A stretch of DNA of 64,000 nt from Aedes albopictus. Its lineage: Eukaryota; Arthropoda; Insecta; Diptera; Culicidae. The DNA lies in contig NC_085137.1 in assembly GCF_035046485.1 (NCBI RefSeq), positions 129,081,703 through 129,145,702 of the forward strand, written 5' to 3'. This document shows, piece by piece, positions 1 through 11,416 of the stretch. How positions within the stretch are numbered: position 1 is the first letter of the stretch; each line of letters opens with the position of its first letter. The position numbers were made by a program, and so were the translations under genes. Under the pieces are notes generated by a model that worked only from the letters and a program-made list of their open reading frames with translations, was not told the origin of the DNA and made no database searches.

Positions 1-650
1 GAATCATTGCAGTAGAGGGCAAAATTTTGCAAAATTTTTAGTTAACTATGTCATATGTAATAGATCCTTGTAAATCACATTCTGATAATCCACTGATAAA
101 CACATAATGCATTTTAAAAGATATTTAATCAATATAAGAAAATAAAAACACCCTTCGCACACTGCCCATATGCTAAGTGTGGTTTCCATCATTATTGGCA
201 TGTGATAGCAGCCAACAGAAAAGAGAAAAGGTCATCTCTAAAAAGGTTTTGCTGAAGAAAGTCGTCGGATGGTTCAAATGGGAATTAAGTTGGTCGGGAG
301 TCGCGAGTCGAACCATAAGTGTTGATGTAAAGCTAGAGTAAAGCTGCTCAATTTTCTTGATTTCATTTGTTTACCATTAGAGTCAAGCTTTTATAATTGT
401 ATTGTTAGAGCAACCTTTGCTAGTTTGTACATTGCATTATTCAGTTTTTGCAGTGTTGATTTATTTAGTTATCGTATATCACCTTTTAATGTACCCCAAT
501 GTAAAGAAAAAATATAATGCATCATTACATTGATAAATGCCAATCTAAAGGACTATTGCATGACAAGTGTAGAATTACTGCATATTGCATTGCAAAAGTT
601 GATATTTAGTCTAATTCGTGCAATGTTGTGGTTACTTGGGCATGGACCGA
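1..650. other. AT-rich sequence with no recognised feature
   Basis: Only short random reading frames are present. I see no repeat ends, tRNA-like boxes or retroelement motifs. Confidence 0.5.
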
Positions 651-651
651 G

Positions 652-720
652 AGGAATGGAGACGGCTACTATGTACCGCAGAGGCCACCCCGGCCTTATC
701 GGTAAGGTCAAGGTAAGTAA
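652..720 (+). mobile_element. Scrap of RTE-type retrotransposon 3' end
   Basis: About 45 bp here match, in opposite orientation, the C-terminal coding end of the RTE copy at 45.55-45.61 kb. The shared stretch covers the run encoding an E-T-A-T-M-Y-like motif in one frame. It is followed by a TCGGTAAGG-type tail, and the 45.5-kb copy ends in the same kind of TCGGTAAG tail. I take it as a very short, 5'-truncated insertion. Confidence 0.5.
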
Positions 721-2940
721 AAGGAAGGTAATCCAATATGTCAGATACCAACATCCGCCATGTTGGAAAACCTAACGACAGCTGGCAAGTTTGTATTTAA
801 TTTTTTTCACTAGTGAGATGACAAACAAAAACTTTCAGTCCTAGTAACGTAGCAACCCCACAGAAACCATTCACGCTAAACTTTCTCAGCACTAAAATCG
901 GACAAACTCCATGACACTCATCGAGTGTTTCCTACTTACACGGATTGCAAATTAGCTCGTACACCCACTTAAACAAATATTTTGCAATATTTTCAGCAAA
1001 GCAATCTTTTTTGGTTAAGTTATCACCATTGTATTCACAATTAACAAAAATGCGGGGGCGCGAGCAAATTTTAAACCTGGGGGAATATTACTCATTTTAT
1101 GAGTGCCATGGAAATATGTCAACATTGGTTATCCGTGTTGAGAATGTTGTTACCGATGCGGCACTGCAACGCTTCTGTAGCGTTCTGCAGCATAAACAAA
1201 CTGGCCGGCTGTCACCTCCATCCCCCCGCAGTGTGCCGCACTCCCCGCATCCACTTACTGCTTATACGCTAACACCTTCCTTATAAACATCTTGGGTAAG
1301 GTAAGGTTAGTTCGAAAACGCGAAGGAAAAAAAATACAGTAGAGCAGAATTTTTTTCGACTTTCCATACAAGGTTGATGATTTGAAATCAATTTTTATTT
1401 TATTTTTAAGCAACGTCGCTCACTTATCATATCTCATTCTCCGTAAGCAATGCTACAATTGAGCTGATTTTTTTACTGTAGCTCGCCTACATATGATATG
1501 TCAAATAAACGTTGGAAAAGATTTTTTTGCAACTCAGCACTATAAAATTATATTTTATACTTACCATTTTGGTAAGGTAACTGCCTACTTTTCCGGACGA
1601 TACCAAACAAGTGCATTATGGTTCATAATGCAATTCATTTCGGTTGCATTATGAATGATAATGCAATTGTCTGCCCTCAGTTTCCATAGCTAGAGCCTGC
1701 AAAACTTGGACGATTATAGCACGGCTTGTGTTACGAACGCGACGCGTGAAGTATATTTATTTCTAACAACTAGAGCACACTAATTCCAATCATTTCCTAC
1801 ATCTAGTATTAAGCAAATCGCTTGTAATATTCTAACACAAAAGCTTGTATAATAATTATAAAGGTAATGTTTTGTGAATCATGCTGGTGACATATTCATG
1901 AAAACCAGTGTGAATTGCAATATGCAAAATCAATCAGTTTGCATTGTAAACTAGCCACCTTTCACGCAACGTTGTCTACGATATGCTACGATAGCGCAAC
2001 ATCGAGGATGGCTGATCAAGAACGGAACAAACCGCGCGTGCGTAGTAATCGATTAGCCCGGAACGCATACTCATAGCATACATGGGGATGAATCATTTTA
2101 ATTCATATTAGAAACGGTATCATATTCAAGTATGTTCACGGTTTCACAGCGTACATGCGCAAGCGCAGTATGGAATTTTACCATCGGATTTAATGTTGCG
2201 CAATAAGATAGAACTAACCACTTACACATAAGCATGATATACATATAATTACGCAATATTGTGAAATTCATAGCGTTGTTGAGATAATTCCATATTCTGA
2301 ATCTGCATGCCAAACTGAGCCGAAATCCAAATTTTCATGAATTTTGGTGCCCGGGAACCTGTTTAAAAATCAATTTAAAATTTGTATGGGAGCGATTTGT
2401 CGAATCACCCCTCGTCGCATTTTTTACTGGGTGGAGCTGTGAAACAGTTACCCAGCTGTCAAAAGGTGATTTTGAAAAATCTATTTGAAATTGATTTTAG
2501 GTACCAAAATAACGTTCTAAAAATCTGCAAAAAATCATAGTGGCTCAGAAAAAGGTGCTCTTTCGTATAAAATCAAAAAATCGATACATTTCTCTTTGTT
2601 GGAAATTTTAGACCATGAAATTTCCTCCAGTATTTGGTGAGTCCCGACTTCTCTTTAGATAGTCCTATGACAGTTTGCAGCATATAGGGAGGAAGATGCA
2701 TGTGCATTTGCCTGTCATGCACAGTTGAAATATTTAGTGAATTTGATTTTTGTACTATTGTTAGGAGTATCGCGTCTCGGAAAGATACTATAATGTAAAT
2801 AGTTCGTGTGCTATATTACTGATGAATTAATGAAATAAACGTCAATTCCTTGCAGTCTCAAAGCTGCTGCAATAGAATGCTGCTATCGAGAGGTGTCTTT
2901 GTTTCCCGGGAAAGTTGCGTCCCTAACATTTCTTAATTTA
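721..2940. other. Non-coding AT-rich sequence
   Basis: No gene is supported. Short GCATTATG/CATAATGC motifs at 1613-1672 resemble those at 26.24-26.33 kb and may be remnants of one MITE family. Around 2313 a short stretch (AACTGAGCCGAAATC) recurs at about 4911. The remaining reading frames are short, with no domain signature. Confidence 0.4.
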
Positions 2941-2944
2941 AAAA

Positions 2945-3785
2945 CCCAATTATCCTCCAGAAATTCGTCCACAGATTGCTTCAGGAATACTTTTAGGAAA
3001 TCTTCCAACAATAATACTAAGAGATTTCTCAAGGTATTTTGCTAAAAAATCCTCAATCAACTTTTCTAGGAATTCCATCAAGGGTTTTCCAAGGAGTTTC
3101 TCTAGGTATTTCTCCAACAAATTCATCAGAATTCCTCCTGGGATTCCTTCACACATTATCTAAGGGATATCTCCAGATTTTTCTCTAGAGATTCATTCAA
3201 GAGTACTTCCTGAGAATTCAACCTGAGATATTTTCTGAAATCATTTCAGGATTTTTTAGAAGTAATTGCTCGGATTCCATTTGAAATTCCAAAAAAAAAG
3301 TATCTCCAGAAACTTCCATGGAGTTTTTTTCTGAAATTCCTTTAAAAATTTCTTCAAAGATTCAAAGATTCCTGCAGGAATTCTTCCAACGGTTCCTTGA
3401 GAAATGCTGTAGGGATTCCAGTTATAATTCCTTCAGGGATTCCTGCATGAATTCCTACGAGGATTTTTGTAACAAATTCCTCCTGTAGTTCCGTCATCAA
3501 TATCTTCTGGGATTCTATTAGGGGTTTCTACAGGAATTGTTTCAGATATTCTTGCAGGGATTTTTTCAGAAATTTTACCAAAAATTGCACAAAACATTAC
3601 TTGAAAAATTCTTTTAATAATCTTTAAGGAAATTTCTAAAAAAATAATCGTAGGATTGTCGGAAGAATTCTCTTAAACATTTGTTGGTGATACCTTCAAT
3701 AGTACACCACAATTCCAACAATAGTTTCTGAAAGAGTTCCTGTAAAATAATCTTAAATTCTAAAGAAAACCCCTGTAGGAATACT
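2945..3785. repeat. Degenerate short-unit repeat field (GGAATTCCT-like)
   Basis: About 840 bp are built almost entirely from diverged copies of a roughly 20-30-bp unit containing motifs such as AATTCCT, CCAGGAATT and TTCAGGGATT, in both orientations. Spacing is irregular and copies are strongly diverged, so this is an old satellite-like or simple-repeat-derived field rather than a clean tandem array. The reading frame at 2950-3156 (minus) is the repeat itself read as L-E-K-Y-L-E-K-type peptides and is not a gene. Confidence 0.75.
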
Positions 3786-3977
3786 ATACGATTTTTATAG
3801 ATGCACCTCGTAAGTTGTGCAGCAAATAGCGAATTTTAAGCCGTGCAACAATTGGCGATTTACCCTTTGGATATTTATTATGAAAAACTAAGCATTCTTC
3901 TTCGTGGTGTAACGATATATCGCCATAGGGTCACAGATGGGTTTGAGAAAATGGCAATGATATGGACCCCGTCCAGT

Positions 3978-4128
3978 TAGGTCTCCAGTTAGCCTAGTGG
4001 TTAAGGCTTCGGATCGCCAATCCGGAGATGACGGGTTCGGTTCCCGATCCGGTCGGGAAAATTTTCTCGACTTCCTAGGCATAGTGTAATCACAATATAC
4101 AAATTAATGCAATGGCAGGCAAATAAAG
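3978..4128 (+). mobile_element. tRNA-derived SINE, Feilai-like, 3'-truncated
   Basis: A pol III type-2 promoter is visible: an A box at TAGCCTAGTGGTTA (about 3990) and a B box at GGGTTCGGTTCCCG (about 4032). It is followed by the GGTCGGGAAAATTTTCTCGAC stretch that I associate with the Aedes Feilai family. The element stops after GGCAGGCAAATAAAG, where R1-type coding sequence begins. The 3' body seen in the 49-kb copy is absent. Confidence 0.7.
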
Positions 4129-4129
4129 T

Positions 4130-4446
4130 CCGTCGCCAAGATAAACGGGATTGTCTTGTGTAGCTGCTATGCACCTCTGCGGTGGTGGATCAAGCAAATC
4201 ACGCAGATGCAGGACTGTATGAGAACCATTCTGGCATGCTGGTGATAATAGCGGGTGGCTTCAATGCATGGGGAGTGGAATCAGGGAGCCGTTTCACGAA
4301 CCAGCGAAATCACATCCTGATTGAGGCCCTAGTCATGCTCGATGCCTGGTTAATGTTGGTACTAAAAGTACCTTTAACCGGAACGGAGTGGATTCGATCA
4401 TCGACGATACATTTTGTGGCCTGACCTAACAAGTAATTTGAACTGA
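4130..4446 (+). pseudogene. R1-clade ORF2 fragment (endonuclease domain)
   Basis: The plus-strand translation aligns by eye with the apurinic-like endonuclease domain of the intact R1-clade ORF2 at 33.1-36.1 kb. It runs from V-A-K-I-N-G and C-S-C-Y-A-P through I-A-G-(G)-F-N-A-W and S-R-F-T-N-Q-R to the T-S-N region. The aspartate of the G-D-F-N motif is changed to glycine, and the frame breaks near the end. About 105 codons survive. It abuts the truncated SINE with no visible target duplication, so both are probably remnants. Confidence 0.75.
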
Positions 4447-4728
4447 AGGATAGATTTTGCATACTCTCATAACTTTCCGATGCGAAAGTGATGGAATTTA
4501 AAGTTAAAATGGCTTGACAAAATTCAAATTTAATCTTGTTCGCCGTTTCGGTCACCTTTTTGGGGTTCCTCAGGAACGCCTTATATCTGCCGATTCTTCA
4601 TCCTGTGTTTTTCTGTTGAATGACGTATGTCGAACGGATTCATTTTTTTTTCTCACAGTAGTTAATGGATCAGATGCAGTAACTATGGAAAACCCCTTCC
4701 TGATTTTTGTTTTTCACTTAGGCCAGTA

Positions 4729-4863
4729 GTACACAGGGTCAAATATTTGACAAGGAAAGAACTCAAGAAACAACATCAGTTTGACACTAATGAAAATTCG
4801 ATCGAGTCAAACAAGACGTTTGAGCATTGGTTTCTTTTCGGACAAATATTTGACCCTGTGTAC
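4729..4863. mobile_element. 135-bp palindromic MITE with TA duplication
   Basis: The ends are inverted repeats of about 22 bp starting GTACACAGGGTCAAATATTT and are flanked by TA on both sides (4727-4728 and 4864-4865). A second internal hairpin (GTTTGAC...GTCAAAC) lies in the centre. TA duplication and small size fit a Tc1/mariner-mobilised MITE. There is no coding capacity. Confidence 0.75.
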
Positions 4864-4904
4864 TAGCAGCTTTATTCGTTTATTTGGAAGGCTCGGGCGC
4901 CACA

Positions 4905-5372
4905 TGTGCATAACTGAGCCGAAATCGAAGTGACATTCGTGGGACCGCGCATAACTTTCGAACGGATGGTCCGATTTGGGTCATCTTAGTTTTGTTCTGT
5001 TAGTTTTCACCCAAGGAAGGTTTTTTTTGTCTGTATTAACGAGATTTTTAGCCCTAGGCTAGTTCATCTCGGGAGCCACGTTTTACATCCCTTCCGAAGG
5101 AAGAACCCACATTTTGTGAGTATGTCGGGAGTGGGATTCGATCCCAGGTCCTCGGCGTGATAGTCAAGTGTTCTAACCACCACACCAGGTCCGCTCCTCC
5201 TTACCAGGGAAGGAAGGTTTATGAGGCATGAAACATGAAAAATTGTGAGTTTTAAAAAATCGATTTTTTATGCAATTTGCCCCCCGTACGCAAATTGCAT
5301 AAAAAATCGATTTTCTTGGTCTTGAATAGCCAAAAAACGCAGTAGGCAAGACAAAGTTTTCCGGGGTCAGCT
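4905..5372 (-). repeat. Dispersed repeat, interrupted by a SINE
   Basis: The sequence matches, in reverse, the stretch at 50.65-50.91 kb. Shared landmarks are the GACCCCGG...AAAGTTTT end, an AAACCTTCCTTGGGTG block, and a block reading GGACCATCCGTTCG on the opposite strand. The 5024-5209 SINE sits inside it. A perfect-looking local palindrome (AAAAAATCGATTTTTTATGC and its complement) lies at about 5256-5322. I do not recognise the class; no coding sequence is seen. Confidence 0.6.
5013..5220 (-). mobile_element. tRNA-derived SINE with 11-bp target duplication
   Basis: The element proper is 5024-5209 on the minus strand; the direct repeats AAGGAAGGTTT at 5013-5023 and 5210-5220 are its target duplication. 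On the minus strand it reads GGAGCGGACCTGGTGTGGTGG (A-box region), then GGATCGAATCCC (B box), a 3' body containing CCCGAGATGAACTAGCC, and a short poly-A. A second copy with its own duplication lies at 44148-44325. Confidence 0.8.
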
Positions 5373-5674
5373 AGTTTATTATGTACTGCCTTAATACTGT
5401 GTTAGTTTGGGAAGCCGAAGTACTCGCGGCTGTTTCGAGGTTAAGGGAAAAAAATAAAAATGGAATGGAGGGATTTATGGGTTTTAAACTAAATTATTCG
5501 CTAACTCATACTAAAACATTGATGGGACAAACTGTCCAGATCTGTAACGGAACGAAAAAGAAAAGACTTGATCGGTAGACAACAACAAGAAGAGGACATG
5601 ATAGGAGAACGACGACAGACAGGGGCGAACAACAAAACCAAATGGCGGACAACGAAAACAAGGAACGGACTATA

Positions 5675-6307
5675 TCAAACTTTGACTTCATCACGTTTCA
5701 AAAACTGATAAATGAGATTCGTGTATTCCAAATCAAGGACTGCCAACACTTCTCTAACGGGTTTCTGATGTTTTCCTCGGAGCCGGAGAATTTCATGCAG
5801 CTCAGATCTGACCTCGCGATACTCATTGCATCCCCACATGACATGTTCGATATCCTGGTAAGCCACGCCACAGACACAGGGATTGCATTCTGAGAGCCCA
5901 AAACGGAAGATATGTGCGTTCAACAAATAGTGATTGGACATCAGCCGACACATTACACGAATGAAATCGCGACTACAATCCAACCCTTTGAACCATGGCT
6001 TCTTCGACGCCTGTGGAATGATGGAGTGCAACCATCTACCCATCTCTCCATCTCTCCATTTGTGTTGCCAGCTGATCAAGGTCTCCTGACGGGCCAATGC
6101 AAAAAATTCGTCGAAGGCGACTTGACGCTCGTAAATATCGCCTTCGCTAGCGCCCACCTTAGCCAGCAAGTCCGCCTTCTCATTGCCCGGAATCGAGCAA
6201 TGTGACGGGATCCATGCTGTGGTGATAGTGTATGAGCGTTTGGACAAAGCACGCAAGACTTGGCGTATTCCATTCAGGAAGTACGCTGAGTGCTTTATCA
6301 GTTTCAT
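5675..6307 (-). pseudogene. I-clade ORF2 C-terminus: RNase H end and zinc-finger tail
   Basis: About 210 codons are open. They hold the last RNase H motif (W-I-P-S-H-C-S-I-P-G-N-E-K-A-D) and the C-terminal cysteine/histidine cluster C-x-C-x8-H-x4-C near the end. Spacing and order match the last fifth of the intact I-clade ORF2. In the intact protein the catalytic D-S-L-S-S-I-E-A motif lies just upstream; here it is read in the sequence just above 6307. The frame is broken around 6370-6420, so this is a remnant and not an expressed RNase H. Confidence 0.8.
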
Positions 6308-6374
6308 TGACCAAACAGCCTCCAGAGAGCTTAGACTGTCGGTAAAAATGAAGTAGTGCTCAGGTGGAAGAGTG

Positions 6375-6784
6375 CTAATGTGCCCTAGGGTGTAATATAT
6401 GGCCGCTAGCTCTGCAACTATACAGAACAGGGTTTTTGAAGCATGAAAGTGGCCCTATGAAATTCATTGTAGACACCGAAACTAGTCGAGTCATCGGTTT
6501 TGAACCATCTGTGAAGAACTGTCTGTCCCCGCTGACATGCCCGAACTTACTTGCAAAAACTTTTGGAATACCTACGGAACGAAAAGATTCTGGTATATCG
6601 GTGATCTCATCCTTCATGGATAGATCAAAATCCACAGAAGAACTGTCGAAGTATGAGAAGTTATCTCGATTGGTGTGAACCGAAGATGGGCTTACCTTCA
6701 GCGTCATGTACCAGTAGGACACACTCATTAAACGAGTTTGGGGGTTGTTCGAGCAGCTTCTTGAAGTTTTCTATGACCAACGGA
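6375..6784 (-). pseudogene. I-clade ORF2 fragment: start of RNase H domain
   Basis: The minus strand carries D-S-S-S-V-D-F-D-L-S-M-K, I-P-K-V-F, and F-F-T-D-G-S-K, the first catalytic aspartate motif of RNase H. A frameshift just after that motif separates it from the downstream piece. Further upstream, V-I-E-N-F-K-K-L-L lies next to the MITE insertion point. It is clearly part of the same dead I-clade copy. Confidence 0.75.
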
Positions 6785-8033
6785 TTTACAACTAGACGTG
6801 TGCGCCGAATATTCGGCGTAAAATCGGCGTGCATCGGCGTGGGGCTTCTCAAACAATTATGAACAAAGTAAACTACTTTCTAATGATTGGATTGCAACAA
6901 ATGGACATCTAGCTATGTGCTGCTGCAGAAATTTTTTGGTTTTGATGATGGTAGCCTTTCTGAGAAGGGATACGCAGATCGGCGTGCGGTTTTCACGCCG
7001 CCGCCGCCGCCGCCGTTTGCCACGCCGACACGCCGATGCTTCCTGGATCGGCCTCAAACAACATAACCATAAACTTTTTCCACCAGTGCATGGGTATTAG
7101 TGTGGGACACGCTTGTATGGAAAAAATAAATCCTCGCTCCAGTCGACTTTTTAGATCCCATTTAGGTCCCATATGAACTGTACAAAATTTCAGCGCAATC
7201 GGTGAAACTATAATTTAGCGCAAGCGGTTCAAAGTTTTCATAGGATTTACTATGGGAAAAGTTACACTTTCAATCAGAAAATCACAGATGTCGCCCTTTG
7301 CCTCCTTAATTCAAATCGATCAACGTTTCTTGTACAAAAATCATTTGTGAAACTTTCCTTCGAAGACCGCAACACGATTGGATGCTTGTGGAAAAAGTTA
7401 TTGATTTATTACCGATTAGTGATCCAACGAACGGCTTTTTGTTTTGTTTTATTAGCAGCACTGTAGCTGCTGCCTTGGCTGCTGCTGTTTCTGGGGGTGG
7501 TGATGCCTCCCGCCACCCCATGCAACAACGGCAGCAGCAGTGCTGCTGATAAAACAAAACAAAAAGCCGTTCGTCGGATCACTAATCGGTAATAAATCAA
7601 TAACTTTTTTCACATGCATCCAATCGTGTTGCGGTCTTCGAAGGAAAGTTTCACAAATGATTTTTCTACAAGAAACGTCGATCGATTTGAATTAAGGAGG
7701 CAAAGGGCGACCTCTGGGATTTTTTGATTGAAAGTGCAACTTTTTCTATAGTAAATCCTATGAAAACTTTGAACCGCTTGCGCTAAATTATAGTTTCACC
7801 GATTGCGCTGAAATTTTGTACAGTTCATATGGGACCTAAATGGAATCAAAAAAGTTGACTGGAGCGAGAATTCGATGTTTGTCCCATACTAATGGGTATA
7901 ACACCCCTTTACCTATCTCCGTTTAAAAAATATAGTATTTTTGTTCCTTGTTGGCTTGGGGAGCCGCACGCCGATTCACGCCGATTTCTCATCGGCGCGG
8001 CGCGGCGCGGCGGCGCACACCTCTATTTACAAC
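6785..8033. mobile_element. hAT-like MITE inserted in the I-clade fragment
   Basis: The element is 6793-8025 (net about 430 bp once the inner foldback is removed). Direct repeats TTTACAAC (6785-6792 and 8026-8033) form an 8-bp target duplication with T at position 2 and A at position 7, as hAT insertions favour. The ends are imperfect inverted repeats, TAGACGTGTGCGCCG and the complement of CGGCGCACACCTCTA. Its interior is full of GCCGCC/CGGCG triplets and 'cgccgat' repeats near both ends. There is no transposase frame, so it is non-autonomous. Confidence 0.75.
7091..7898. mobile_element. 796-bp foldback element nested in the hAT-like MITE
   Basis: The element is 7097-7892, flanked by TGGGTA at 7091-7096 and 7893-7898. 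It is one long inverted repeat: the left arm (7097 to about 7475) and right arm (about 7530 to 7892) read as near-perfect complements, joined by a short GCA/GCT-rich loop. The ends read TTAGTGTGGGAC and the complement GTCCCATACTAA. There is no reading frame of interest. In single strand it would form a roughly 370-bp hairpin. Confidence 0.8.
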
Positions 8034-8399
8034 CTCACATCGGATGAGAAACCGGAACGACAATTCCGCAAAGCGGTCTGTCAGAGGCCTTCCTGAATTT
8101 TACCACTCTGAAATTTGACATCTTGCGTTTGGTCGATCACCATTGCAATAATGGCTGGTGAAAGGCGTCTTGCAGCTGAGCATATGACTTTCTATGTTCT
8201 CCGTAAGCAGCTGCAGTTTCGCTGTTTGCCGACGCTGAACGTTGCGGCTGGTGTATGCGCTAGATGGCTCTTTGCAGTTGATAGGGACCTAAGAGAACTC
8301 AGTGTCGAGAGGGACTGGAAACGACGACCTGGTCCTGTAGAGAAGGATGCTTCGATGTTGATTCAATGGAGCGAATTGTAGCCCACCGAGCATCCTAGT

Positions 8400-10328
8400 A
8401 ACAAGGAGTTGAACGGCTGCTCTGAAATCACCGAGTGTTGAATTATATCACTGATACTTCCATTTCCTGCTATAGACTGACTTTTTAATTGGCAAAAAAT
8501 AGAAACAATAATAAGTGTAACAAACTACAAGATTAAAGCATTAAGAGTAGTTATGTATAATCGGTAGTATAACTCGCAACCTACACATGGCATAAGGCAG
8601 CATAAATTAAAAAACTTCATCAGCAAACCTCTTCTCATATCAAATAACTAGGTATACGTAATATGACAAGCATAAAACATCAACTACACGTCAATATCGT
8701 TTTGTTTTCAACCCCTGGGCGCACGGTGGCGGTCGGCAAACCCCCAGCCATATCAAATCAGCGTATTAATTTCGTGAATTTAAGTGATTTCAATTTTCAT
8801 TTTTACTTATTCGACATGCCAACATGAAAGTCTCGCGGCCACACACGTGAGCTTCGGCTCCCCGGTTTCTGCAGGTAGGCATCAATAGATGTAGGTATTT
8901 TTCTTTCCATGGTGCCTTTCTGACATGTAGTGGAACGATTTGCATATCGAGTCTTATTTGCCGGTAAATCTAGCAAGCAAAATATTCAATCAACCCACAA
9001 AAAAACGCGAAACAATATTCGAGTTTCGTTTTGGTCGAGCTTGGGTGAGCTTTGGCAAACAGTGCTAGCAGTGCCCATCAGTTTCAATTTTCCTATTGAT
9101 TTATCACTGAGTGTTTTGGCGCTGCTGGATCAGTTCAGGTGGGCTTCCCCGTATATAATGGCGTAACATGAATTTTGAGCTTACGAAATCGAATAATGAA
9201 ATAACTCACGAGTTGGCGCTCGCTCTCATACCGTGCTACGAGGAGCGTGTCAAAATTGGGGAAAATGGATGAAAACCTTCGAGCACGAACCGTGAAAACT
9301 TGCTCATAATAACCGAAATAGAAAACAGTACTCGGCCAGTGTTCGTCTGATTAGCCACCACCACCCGGCATTTGCCTGCGCTAAATGGATGATGAAAATG
9401 ATAAATCACCTCCCGCCTCGGTCGAACTGACGAACAATTCATTTCACGTTCGATTTGGTGTAATTCAATTTTGCTTCGTTCTGCTGGAAAATGGGAATGC
9501 AATCAACGTGTGTGGAAGGTGAAAATGGCAAACAATAAGGCGTGAAATATGTTTGAGTGGCTTGGAAAATGTTCAACACCGTAGGAGAATGTTGTATCGA
9601 TTTCCCTCCATTATGGTTATCAATCAAATTATACTCATTCCTGCGCTATGTAATTGGCTTCCAACTAAGCTCTGCTTTTGAAAAGGCAACACGCATCAAT
9701 CGAATTTCTCCCACGCTTTCAATTCAATCAACGATCAGCAGTGGGTCAAAGGTGTTGCTATATTCTTCGATACGAATCAACTTTTATGCGGCTCCCCAAT
9801 ACCCACTCAGTAATCCTCCGGACAAATATTAGCTTATGAAATTAAGGCTAACCCGTCGTCGTCAAATTTGATTTAAACACCTATTTGCCTATGAATGACA
9901 GGCAACAAGCTTCGAAGAATGAACCAACACAATGACTCGAGTCCATTTTCGAGATTTTAGCATCTATTCCACACTTAATGATGATTCGCAGGCTGACCAG
10001 CACCAGACCACCCATCGAGAGTGACGAGAGAGCGATAGGCTCTAATCAAATTTATAGCATGTGCCACATCATCAGTGATGCATCCATCTCTTTGGGTTTG
10101 GGTTGAGCCATCTTGACGATCCTACGAGGATTTGAGAGAGGTGGTCAGTCTATTGATGGGAATGCTATGATGTTTTCACCTTTGGATCACTATAAATCAA
10201 TAAGTTAATGACTTGTCATTTTGATTGGATCGTATTAGGTGTGCATGGGTGTGTCATCTAGAAATTTCCATAAATTAACGTACATATCTCAGAAATAATC
10301 AGAATTCGAAGTACGCAGCAACAACCAA
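8400..10328. other. Non-repetitive-looking non-coding stretch
   Basis: I see no transposon ends, retroelement motifs or convincing exon here. Short reading frames (for example 8930-9166, 9236-9502, 9557-9832) have no recognisable domain or repeated match in the window. It could be intronic or intergenic host sequence. Confidence 0.4.
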
Positions 10329-11416
10329 TACAGGGGATACTCAAAATAACTGGGGCAGGTATAATTTTCAATTTTCAAAAAATGTTCAACTCGCTGTAAC
10401 TTTTCGAAAAGGGCATAAAATATTCTCAAATTTTTACTGAAAGTTCATCAACTAGTTATGTATCAGTGGTCAAAATTTGGAAAAGATCGGCCCATTCTAG
10501 ACGAAGTTATTAAGGTCCTAGAAAAAGGTATAATTATCCGATAGCCAACTTTGAGCTGTTATATCTCCGGATTCAATTAACCGAATGCAATGCAATTTTG
10601 ATCATTTATGACTTATATAATGAGCTATTAAAAACTTTTGAATAAACTTAAAATTCTTTACGCGAAAGAAAATTATTACGATTAGATTATTTTTCTAATA
10701 TAACACCAATTTATCCAAAACTTCATCATCGTTTCAAAATTCGAGATAGCAATTATAGTTCATTTAAATTCCCTCTATTTGAATTGATTATTTTTATGTT
10801 TCAAAGGAAAGCAAACAAGTAGACGGCAATAAATTAAAATAGTAATGGAATGCATTTGAAAAATAGATAAATTTACTGAAAAAACATGGAATAAATGGAA
10901 ACGCCATAACTTTTTTTCTCTTATTAATAATTTCAAATTAAGTCACTGTTTTTCAAAGTTCATTATATAAGTCATAAATGATCAAAATTTCATTGCATTC
11001 AGTTCATTGAATCTGGAGATATAACAGCTCAAAGTTGGCTATCGGATAATTGGGTCTGTGTCATTTGGCATAAAGTCATTTGGCATAAGGTCACTTGGCA
11101 TAACAAAGAAGGGTGCATTTCGATTATGCCAAATGACCGTTATGCCAAATGTCTTTATGCCAAATAACCTTATGCCAAACGGCCTTATGCCAAATGACTT
11201 TATGCCAAATGTCCCGCTCTCCGGATAATTATACCTTTTTCTAGAATCCATATAACTTCGTGTAGAATGGCCCGATCTTTTCCAAATTTGAACCACTGTT
11301 ACACAACTAGTGAACTTGAGAATATTTGATGCCCTTTTTGAAAAGTTACAGCGAGTTGAACATTTTTTGAAAAAATAAAATTTTACCTGTCCCAGTTATT
11401 TTGAGTATCCCCTGTA
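10329..11416. mobile_element. 1.08-kb foldback DNA element with TA duplication
   Basis: The ends read CAGGGGATACTCAAAATAAC on both strands and are flanked by TA (10329-10330 and 11415-11416). The arms pair over several hundred bases: both contain the complementary 'gttcaactcgctgtaac', 'gaaaagatcggcc' and 'tagccaactttgagctgtta' blocks. The ends resemble Tc1/mariner termini. The only ORFs are shadows. The right arm is interrupted by the 170-bp insertion at 11052-11221. Confidence 0.8.
11043..11230. mobile_element. 170-bp palindrome of tandem TCATTTGGCATAA units, 9-bp duplication
   Basis: The insertion is 11052-11221, with CGGATAATT at 11043-11051 and 11222-11230. The opposite arm of the host foldback lacks it, which proves it is an insertion. 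It consists of about three copies of a 15-16-bp unit (TCATTTGGCATAAAG) on one strand, followed by about six copies in inverted orientation, so it folds on itself. There is no coding potential. Confidence 0.8.

Larger units (their letters stand above)
5375..8110 (-). mobile_element. Decayed I-clade non-LTR element, 5'-truncated, with nested insertions
   Basis: Minus-strand coding homologous to the RNase H half of the intact I-clade ORF2 at 18.1-21.8 kb runs from about 8110 down to 5675, followed by about 300 bp of probable 3' UTR. It is interrupted at 6793-8025 by a hAT-like MITE that carries a foldback. Removing that insertion brings two coding pieces together in register (F-L-I-R-C-E-V upstream, N-P-L-V-I-E-N-F downstream), matching L-L-I-K-C-G-V-S-N-T-L-V-I-E-N-F in the intact element. 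At least one frameshift and one stop occur, so this copy is dead. The coding signal fades above 8110. Confidence 0.8.

Noticed and set aside
2950..3156. Leu/Glu/Lys-rich 68-codon frame
   Set aside because: It is a translation of the degenerate repeat field, not a gene.
6990..7030. CGCCGC triplet run as a coding repeat
   Set aside because: It lies inside the hAT-like MITE terminal region and has no extended frame.
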